The notes below the pieces were generated by a model. The model did not search any database. It saw only the letters and a list, made by a program, of their open reading frames with translations, and was not told the DNA's origin. DNA of 10,196 nt, taken from Actinomycetes bacterium. GTDB lineage: Bacteria; Actinomycetota; Actinomycetes; S36-B12; GCA-2699445. The stretch lies in assembly GCA_022600255.1 (NCBI GenBank), contig JAHZKU010000288.1, positions 1-10,196 on the forward strand. The letters are read 5' to 3'. Positions within the stretch are counted from its first letter, which is position 1. Each line of letters opens with the position of its first letter. This document shows positions 5,729 to 10,196 of the stretch, piece after piece. The translations under genes were made by a program, and so were the position numbers.

Positions 5729-7072
5729 GTGAGCCGATTGTTCGGAACAGATGGCGTGCGCGGTCTCGCCAACCGACTGCTTACCCCCGAACTGGCGTTA
5801 CGACTGTCCGAAGCCAGCGCGCGAGTACTGATCGACACGGAGTCTGAACGGGGTCGGCCTCGTGCCGTCGTGGGTCGCGATCCGCGGGCAAGTGGTGAGT
5901 TCTTGGCCGCGGCCGTGGTGGCTGGGCTAATGAGTTCGGGCGTGGATGTCTGGGATGTGGGGGTGATCCCCACTCCAGCTGTCGCCTTTCTAGTCGAATC
6001 CACCCAAGCGGACTTCGGCGTGGTTCTGTCGGCTTCCCACAACCCGATGCCTGACAACGGAATCAAGTTCTTCGCTAGAGGCGGGACCAAACTCCCAGAT
6101 GCTGTCGAGGACCAGATTGAGGCTGAATACGATGCGGGCCCGGTGCCGGGCCCAGTTGGGGCAGAGGTTGGTCGCCTGCAACCGGCCGGGGACGCACTGC
6201 AACGTTACGTGGACCATCTCGTCAGCACGGTCTCGGTCGATCTGACCGGACTCAAGGTTGTCGTAGATGGCGCCAATGGTGCGGCCAGCATCGCGTCACC
6301 GGCTGCGATGCGGGCCTTGGGGGCGGAAGTTATTGAACTTCACACCGACCCCGATGGTTACAACATCAACCTCAACTGCGGGTCGACGCACCCAGCCGAT
6401 CTGCAGGCGGCCGTGGTCGCCAACGGTGCTGCGATAGGGATCGCGCACGATGGTGACGCCGACCGCTGTTTGGCCGTGGACGCCACAGGAGAGCTAGTGG
6501 ACGGCGACCAGATCATGGCGATTCTGGCGGTTGGCATGCACGAGAACGGAACTTTGGACAAAGACGCGATCGTGGCCACGGTCATGTCCAACTTAGGATT
6601 CCGACTGGCGATGACCGAGCACGACATCACTGTGGTGGAAACCGCAGTTGGCGATCGATATGTGTTGGAAGCCATGCTGGCTGGTGGCTATAACCTCGGC
6701 GGCGAGCAGAGCGGTCACGTCATCATGCGCGACTTTTCCACGACCGGAGATGGGACACTGACGGCCCTGCATCTCTTGGCACGTGTTGTAGCTTCGGGGG
6801 AGTCGTTGGCGACGTTGGCGTCGGTCATGCAGCGACTGCCTCAAGTGCTGATCAACGTTCGCGGCGTCGACAAGACGCGATTGGACAACCCAACGCTGGT
6901 AGCGGCCGTGTCAGCGGCGCAAGAACAACTTGGCGATCATGGCCGGGTACTGCTGCGACCCTCCGGTACCGAGCAGCTTGTACGGGTGATGGTCGAAGCG
7001 GCCGAACTCACGCAGGCCCAGCAGGTGGCTGAGGACCTTGTTGCGGTCGTGTCCGCCGAACTTGCGGAGTAA
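5729..7072 (+). CDS. glmM: Phosphoglucosamine mutase
   Basis: 447 residues from a GTG, with GAGGAG at 5717-5722 just upstream. It converts glucosamine-6-phosphate to glucosamine-1-phosphate for UDP-GlcNAc and cell-wall synthesis. The four alpha-D-phosphohexomutase signatures are all present: the N-terminal RLFGTDGVRG, the active-site SASHNP loop with Ser103 as the phosphorylated serine, the metal-binding DGDADRC with Asp241, Asp243 and Asp245, and the C-terminal phosphate-binding RPSGTEQLVRVMVEA. GGEQSGHVI, the sugar-binding loop, is also intact. Length matches the family. glmS, which makes its substrate, lies 123 nt downstream. Confidence 0.98.
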   Translation: MSRLFGTDGVRGLANRLLTPELALRLSEASARVLIDTESERGRPRAVVGRDPRASGEFLAAAVVAGLMSSGVDVWDVGVIPTPAVAFLVESTQADFGVVLSASHNPMPDNGIKFFARGGTKLPDAVEDQIEAEYDAGPVPGPVGAEVGRLQPAGDALQRYVDHLVSTVSVDLTGLKVVVDGANGAASIASPAAMRALGAEVIELHTDPDGYNINLNCGSTHPADLQAAVVANGAAIGIAHDGDADRCLAVDATGELVDGDQIMAILAVGMHENGTLDKDAIVATVMSNLGFRLAMTEHDITVVETAVGDRYVLEAMLAGGYNLGGEQSGHVIMRDFSTTGDGTLTALHLLARVVASGESLATLASVMQRLPQVLINVRGVDKTRLDNPTLVAAVSAAQEQLGDHGRVLLRPSGTEQLVRVMVEAAELTQAQQVAEDLVAVVSAELAE

Positions 7073-7097
7073 CACGCCTATGGCTGCGTTTGGTGGG

Positions 7098-7138
7098 TAT
7101 CCGGTGCTGAGGCGGATAGGGTCCATTCGACTGGATGG
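7098..7138 (+). other. Two small hairpins in the glmM-glmS gap
   Basis: TATCCG at 7098-7103 pairs with CGGATA at 7113-7118 (6 bp, 9-nt loop). CCATTC at 7123-7128 pairs with GGATGG at 7133-7138 (6 pairs, one T-G, GACT loop). No T-run follows either. TAGGGT at 7117-7122 resembles an actinobacterial -10 element but has no convincing -35 partner at 16-19 nt. The gap may carry a glmM terminator or a glmS promoter; neither is firm. Confidence 0.3.
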
Positions 7139-7146
7139 CTCGGCGG

Positions 7147-7184
7147 CTCGGTCTGCATAGAAAGTCTCGGTCTGCATAGAAAGT
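7147..7184 (+). repeat. Perfect 19-bp tandem duplication before glmS
   Basis: CTCGGTCTGCATAGAAAGT occurs twice head to tail (7147-7165 and 7166-7184) with no mismatch, and the second copy ends one base before the AGGTGG ribosome binding site of glmS (7186-7191). A third, partial CTCGG lies at 7139-7143. It may be a recent replication-slippage duplication or a pair of binding sites about two helical turns apart. Confidence 0.9.
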
Positions 7185-7195
7185 TAGGTGGAACC

Positions 7196-9061
7196 ATGTG
7201 TGGAATTGTGGGTTATGTAGGCACGCCGGGCGTGCGCTCGCACAACGCGCTGGAGATGGTCGTCTCGGGATTGCGGCGCCTCGAATATCGCGGTTACGAC
7301 AGCGCCGGTGTGGCCCTCGTCGCCGACGCCCAACTGTGGACTGAAAAGCGTGCCGGCAAGATCTCCAACTTGGTCGAAGCCTTGGGTGGTCAGGAGGTGC
7401 CAGTTTCCCACACCGGCATTGGTCACACCCGGTGGGCGACGCACGGCGGCCCGACGGATCGGAATGCCCACCCGCACGTTTCGTCAGATTCTCGGGTTGC
7501 CATTATCCACAACGGGATCATTGAGAACTTCGCCGAACTTAGGGAAGAACTACGGGAAACCGGAGTGGTGCTGACCTCAGAAACGGACAGTGAAGTTGCG
7601 GCGCATCTGGTGGCCGCAGTGCTGCCTGAGGTTGATGGCGACCTGGCCGAGGCGTTGCGGCAGGTGTCGCGACGCTTGGAGGGCGCATTCACCCTGGTGG
7701 CGGTGGATGCAGATCGGCCGGACGTCATTGTGGGTGCCCGTAGGAATTCGCCGCTAGTGGTCGGCATTGGCGAGAATGAGGCATTCTTGGCCTCTGACGT
7801 GGCCGCGTTCATTGAGCACACCCGCGAAGCGATCGAGCTCGGGCAAGACCAAGTGGTGGAGGTCCGCGCAACCGGCGTCACCGTCACCGACTTCGCAGGA
7901 AATCCGGCTGAGGTAACCCCGTACACCATCGACTGGGATGCGGCCGCTGCGGAGAAGGGCGGTTACGACCTCTTCATGCTGAAGGAGATCGCCGAGCAGC
8001 CGCGCGCTGTGGCCGACACCCTACGAGGGCGAGTGGGCCGGGATGGTCGCCTTGCGCTGGACGACATGCGAATCTCTGACGCTGAGTTCCGAGAGGTCCG
8101 CAAGATCATCGTCGTGGCTTGTGGAACGGCTTTCCACGCTGGCCTTGTGGCCAAATACGCGATCGAACACTGGACGAGGATTCCCTGTGAGGTGGAACTT
8201 GCATCTGAGTTCCGATATCGCGATCCGATCGTCGATGCTCGCACACTGGTCATCGCCGTCTCGCAGTCAGGCGAGACCATGGACACCTTGATGGCGATGC
8301 GTTATGCCAGAGAGCAGGGTGCTCGGGTGCTAGCGATCTGCAATACGGTCGGCTCTACGATGCCGCGCGAAAGTGATGCGGTGCTCTATACAAACGCGGG
8401 TCCGGAGATCGCCGTGGCCTCAACCAAGGCGTTCCTCACCCAGATCGTCGCGGCCTATCTGGTGGGCCTGTACTTGGCACAGGTGCGCGGCAACATGTTT
8501 GGCGACGAGATTCGCGCGATCGAGCGGGAACTCGAGGAGATGCCCAATCGGGTGGATCTGGTCTTGGACACTGTAGAGGGAGTGCGGGCGCTGGCTCGAG
8601 AGTTGGCCGATGCCACGTCGGTGCTGTTCATTGGTCGCCATGTGGGCTTTCCTGTTGCGCTGGAAGGTGCCTTGAAGCTTAAGGAACTCGCCTACATGCA
8701 CGCCGAAGGATTTGCGGCCGGTGAACTCAAGCATGGGCCGATCGCCCTAATCGAAGACGGTGTGCCTGTTGTGGTGGTGATGCCACCCAAAGGCGGCCGC
8801 CAGTCCTTGCACGGCAAGATCTTGTCCAACATCCAGGAAGTACGGGCACGGGGTGCTCGCACCATTGTGATCGCGGAGGAGGGGGATGAGAGCGTGGTGC
8901 CGTTTGCCGACCATGTGATTCGGATTCCGCCCACTCCGACGCTGATGCAGCCTCTGGTCGCGACGGTGCCGCTGCAGGTGTTCGCCTGTGAGATGGCCAC
9001 CGCTCGGGGGCTGGATGTGGACCAGCCACGCAACTTGGCCAAGTCCGTCACGGTGGAGTAG
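7196..9061 (+). CDS. glmS: Glutamine--fructose-6-phosphate aminotransferase (isomerizing)
   Basis: 621 residues, making glucosamine-6-phosphate from fructose-6-phosphate and glutamine, the first committed step of UDP-GlcNAc synthesis. The N-terminal class II glutaminase domain (about 1-240) begins MCGIVGYVG, with Cys2 becoming the nucleophile after Met removal; HTRWATHGGPTDRNAHPH, HNGIIENF and SETDSEV are intact. Two SIS domains follow: the first has VSQSGET at residues 355-361, the second has KLKE (Lys494, Glu497) and KHGP (His513), matching E. coli Lys485, Glu488 and His504. The C-terminus DVDQPRNLAKSVTVE includes Lys616, the Schiff-base lysine. AGGTGG precedes the ATG. I see no glmS-ribozyme-like leader in the 123-nt gap upstream. 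Confidence 0.98.
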   Translation: MCGIVGYVGTPGVRSHNALEMVVSGLRRLEYRGYDSAGVALVADAQLWTEKRAGKISNLVEALGGQEVPVSHTGIGHTRWATHGGPTDRNAHPHVSSDSRVAIIHNGIIENFAELREELRETGVVLTSETDSEVAAHLVAAVLPEVDGDLAEALRQVSRRLEGAFTLVAVDADRPDVIVGARRNSPLVVGIGENEAFLASDVAAFIEHTREAIELGQDQVVEVRATGVTVTDFAGNPAEVTPYTIDWDAAAAEKGGYDLFMLKEIAEQPRAVADTLRGRVGRDGRLALDDMRISDAEFREVRKIIVVACGTAFHAGLVAKYAIEHWTRIPCEVELASEFRYRDPIVDARTLVIAVSQSGETMDTLMAMRYAREQGARVLAICNTVGSTMPRESDAVLYTNAGPEIAVASTKAFLTQIVAAYLVGLYLAQVRGNMFGDEIRAIERELEEMPNRVDLVLDTVEGVRALARELADATSVLFIGRHVGFPVALEGALKLKELAYMHAEGFAAGELKHGPIALIEDGVPVVVVMPPKGGRQSLHGKILSNIQEVRARGARTIVIAEEGDESVVPFADHVIRIPPTPTLMQPLVATVPLQVFACEMATARGLDVDQPRNLAKSVTVE

Positions 9062-9120
9062 CCGCGGAGGCAGGCAGCTAGGCGCCAGCGCTCAACTCCT
9101 AACGGCTCGGGGCTGTGTGA

Positions 9121-9639
9121 TCAGGATTCTTCGTAGACGGGTGCGTTCATCTCGTGAAACCGTTCGGCTGACCGCTTCGCTGCCACGCGAGCCTTCTTCG
9201 CTGCGGCAAACGCGCGCTGGGCGCGCGGGGATTCGTCGAGTTGTCGTTTTCGCTCGGACATCCGGACCGCAGCCCGTGCGGCCCTCGGTGCAACCTGATC
9301 CTCCACGCGCGTCACACGCTTTCGCACCGCGCGCTCGGTGGCCGTGGAGACGACCCGCCGCTCACCGCGCGACACCAGATCTTCGTAGCTGTTGTTGAGC
9401 CAGCCTTGCAGGTGTCCGACGCTGCGGCCGCCTTCGATGGCCGCTGCTGTGAGTCCGTTTAGTGTGCTGGCCAGTGCTGCTTCTGGGAGGGCCCGCAGCG
9501 CGTCAGGCAGGGCGGTGAGCTCGGCCTGCAAAGCGTCGGCTGCGCCGACCAGGGCATACCCCGGATCCGGGATTCCCCGCTCCTTGACGGTGTTGCGGAT
9601 GGGATCGACGATTGAGTCGCTCCATTGGGGATTCTGCAT
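9121..9639 (-). CDS. Small basic Ala/Arg-rich protein, faintly HbhA-like
   Basis: 172 residues read leftwards from an ATG at 9639-9637, with GGAG 6 nt upstream on the minus strand. The frame is open for another 64 codons upstream, but that part is compositionally different and lacks a better start. Residues 26-50 (PGYALVGAADALQAELTALP onward) and YEDLVSRGE at 85-93 recall, from memory, the N-terminal GAAD region and the YNELVERGE segment of mycobacterial heparin-binding haemagglutinin. Residues 91-160 are rich in Arg, Lys and Ala and probably helical; the last 12 are acidic. There is no signal peptide or membrane segment. It lies convergent to glmS, 59 nt apart, and divergent from the epimerase gene. 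The function is unknown; adhesin-like or nucleoid- or envelope-associated roles are only guesses. Confidence 0.8.
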   Translation of the reverse strand: MQNPQWSDSIVDPIRNTVKERGIPDPGYALVGAADALQAELTALPDALRALPEAALASTLNGLTAAAIEGGRSVGHLQGWLNNSYEDLVSRGERRVVSTATERAVRKRVTRVEDQVAPRAARAAVRMSERKRQLDESPRAQRAFAAAKKARVAAKRSAERFHEMNAPVYEES

Positions 9640-10031
9640 GCTCTGCTCCAGTCCTTTGCATTTATGCTCTGCTTGCCCTCGGGTGAATTGTGGGAGCGAC
9701 ACGCGCGCGCGATGGCCAACCAGGCTGCGGTAGTCGCCCGGTGTGGTGGTGCTTGAGTCGCCGAAACGGCTCGGATGCCGGTGGGTGCGATCGAGGATGT
9801 CCTGGGCCAAGACTCCGCGTCGGGTTCTCACACTGACGGTTCAAGCGCCCTAGGTCGGTCTCACCCGTGTCAGGCCGTCGCCAATGCTGATTGCGCCTCA
9901 GCTGGAGCGATCCCAGCCACAACCCACGGACCTCTTTGGCGCGCGCCACCGGCCGCCACGCGCTCCGTCCAATCAGGCACAACCTCGGTTCCACACCTCA
10001 CACCTGCTCTCCGAGGCAATAGGCTTGTGGC
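9640..10031. other. Divergent intergenic region with no recognised gene
   Basis: 392 nt between a minus-strand and a plus-strand start. Open frames here have no recognisable protein similarity. A possible minus-strand promoter for the 9639 gene is GGTGAA/TTCACC at 9682-9687 with an AT-rich TTTATG/CATAAA at 9661-9666, though the spacing of 15 is short. A CG-alternating run at 9700-9711 could favour Z-DNA. CCTCGG at 9983-9988 and CCGAGG at 10011-10016 are perfect inverted arms, 22 nt apart, just before the plus-strand -10 element. No tRNA, RNase P RNA, tmRNA or SRP RNA signature was seen. Confidence 0.6.
10020..10025 (+). promoter_or_regulatory. -10 element positioned for a leaderless epimerase mRNA
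   Basis: TAGGCT fits the actinobacterial -10 pattern TAGnnT. Its last base is 7 nt before the A of the ATG at 10032, so the predicted transcription start is the start codon itself. No Shine-Dalgarno sequence lies before the ATG (GGCTTGTGGC). No good -35 hexamer is seen at 16-19 nt upstream. Confidence 0.45.
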
Positions 10032-10196
10032 ATGCGTAGGGCCTATGACATTGGGGCGATTCGATTCGCCGAGGAAGAAACACTTGCCATCGTTCCACCT
10101 GGCGCGCTCATGGCGCGGGCTGCCCGCGGGTTGGCCAACGAGTGTCGCCTAGCACTCCAGAGTGCCAGAGGGCGTACCTCCGGCGCTCGAGTGGTG
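10032..10196 (+). CDS. nnrE: NAD(P)H-hydrate epimerase (YjeF N-terminal domain), 5' part only
   Basis: 55 codons run off the window end without a stop. The start MRRAYDIGAIRFAEEETLAI, followed by VPPGALMARAARGLANECRL, matches the N-terminal helices of the YjeF_N family, where the LMxRAAxGLA pattern is typical. The enzyme epimerises damaged R-NAD(P)HX so that a dehydratase can repair it. In Actinobacteria it is often fused to the YjeF_C dehydratase, and glmS neighbourhoods commonly include it; the rest lies outside the window, so fusion cannot be judged. The glycine-rich nucleotide-binding motif would come just after the window end. Confidence 0.78.
   Translation, partial: MRRAYDIGAIRFAEEETLAIVPPGALMARAARGLANECRLALQSARGRTSGARVV

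Noticed and set aside
7073..7195. A glmS ribozyme or amino-sugar riboswitch before glmS
   Set aside because: The gap is only 123 nt, shows no ribozyme core elements that I recognise, and the glmS ribozyme is essentially a Firmicutes feature.
9062..9120. A bidirectional terminator between convergent glmS and the 9121-9639 gene
   Set aside because: Only short palindromes (GGCGCC, AGCGCT) and a 5-bp distant pairing are present, with no T-run on either strand.
9835..9860. A tRNA T-arm, suggested by GGTTCAAGC in the divergent intergenic region
   Set aside because: The flanking bases do not form the 5-bp T-stem, and no acceptor or anticodon arm can be built around it.
9775..10152. A 125-codon plus-strand open frame overlapping the epimerase start
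   Set aside because: It overlaps the well-matched epimerase gene in another frame and has no conserved features.

Overview
This window is a conserved translation and cell-envelope housekeeping region of a high-GC actinomycete. Three things point to Actinobacteria. The first is the gene order infA-rpmJ-rpsM-rpsK-rpsD-rpoA-rplQ-truA-rplM-rpsI-glmM-glmS. The second is the protein style: a zinc-type S4 and L36, an RpoA starting MLITQRPVL, an L17 with a long acidic Ala-rich C-terminal tail, and an S9 with an acidic N-terminal extension. The third is the start of a YjeF-type NAD(P)HX epimerase downstream of glmS. I cannot place it below phylum or class from these genes.

Layout. 1-117 is the 3' end of infA, followed by rpmJ. 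279-423 is a gap that folds on paper into a multi-helix RNA with a pseudoknot, directly ahead of rpsM. 424-3604 is the alpha operon (rpsM, rpsK, rpsD, rpoA, rplQ). 3621-4499 is truA. 4496-4666 holds a candidate promoter overlapping the truA stop codon and a hairpin-rich leader ahead of rplM-rpsI (4667-5662). 5729-9061 carries glmM and glmS, two enzymes of the UDP-GlcNAc pathway, with a perfect 19-bp tandem duplication just before the glmS ribosome binding site. 9121-9639 is a minus-strand gene for a small, basic, Ala/Arg-rich protein that faintly resembles mycobacterial heparin-binding haemagglutinin. 9640-10031 is a divergent intergenic region. 10032-10196 is the start of a NAD(P)HX epimerase gene that looks leaderless.

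How it works together. The first half makes ribosomal proteins of both subunits, an initiation factor, the RNA polymerase alpha subunit and the tRNA pseudouridine synthase TruA, all translation or transcription parts usually controlled with growth rate. The second half makes glucosamine-6-P (GlmS) and then glucosamine-1-P (GlmM) for peptidoglycan precursors. All genes except the 9121-9639 gene lie on the plus strand.

The genes are ordinary. The most interesting signals lie between them, above all the pseudoknotted rpsM leader candidate, where an S4-type feedback regulator would be expected by analogy with the E. coli alpha operon. I see no transposon, CRISPR array, tRNA or rRNA, and no evidence of a new multi-gene system. 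All RNA folds were found by eye and were not energy-minimised or tested for covariation.
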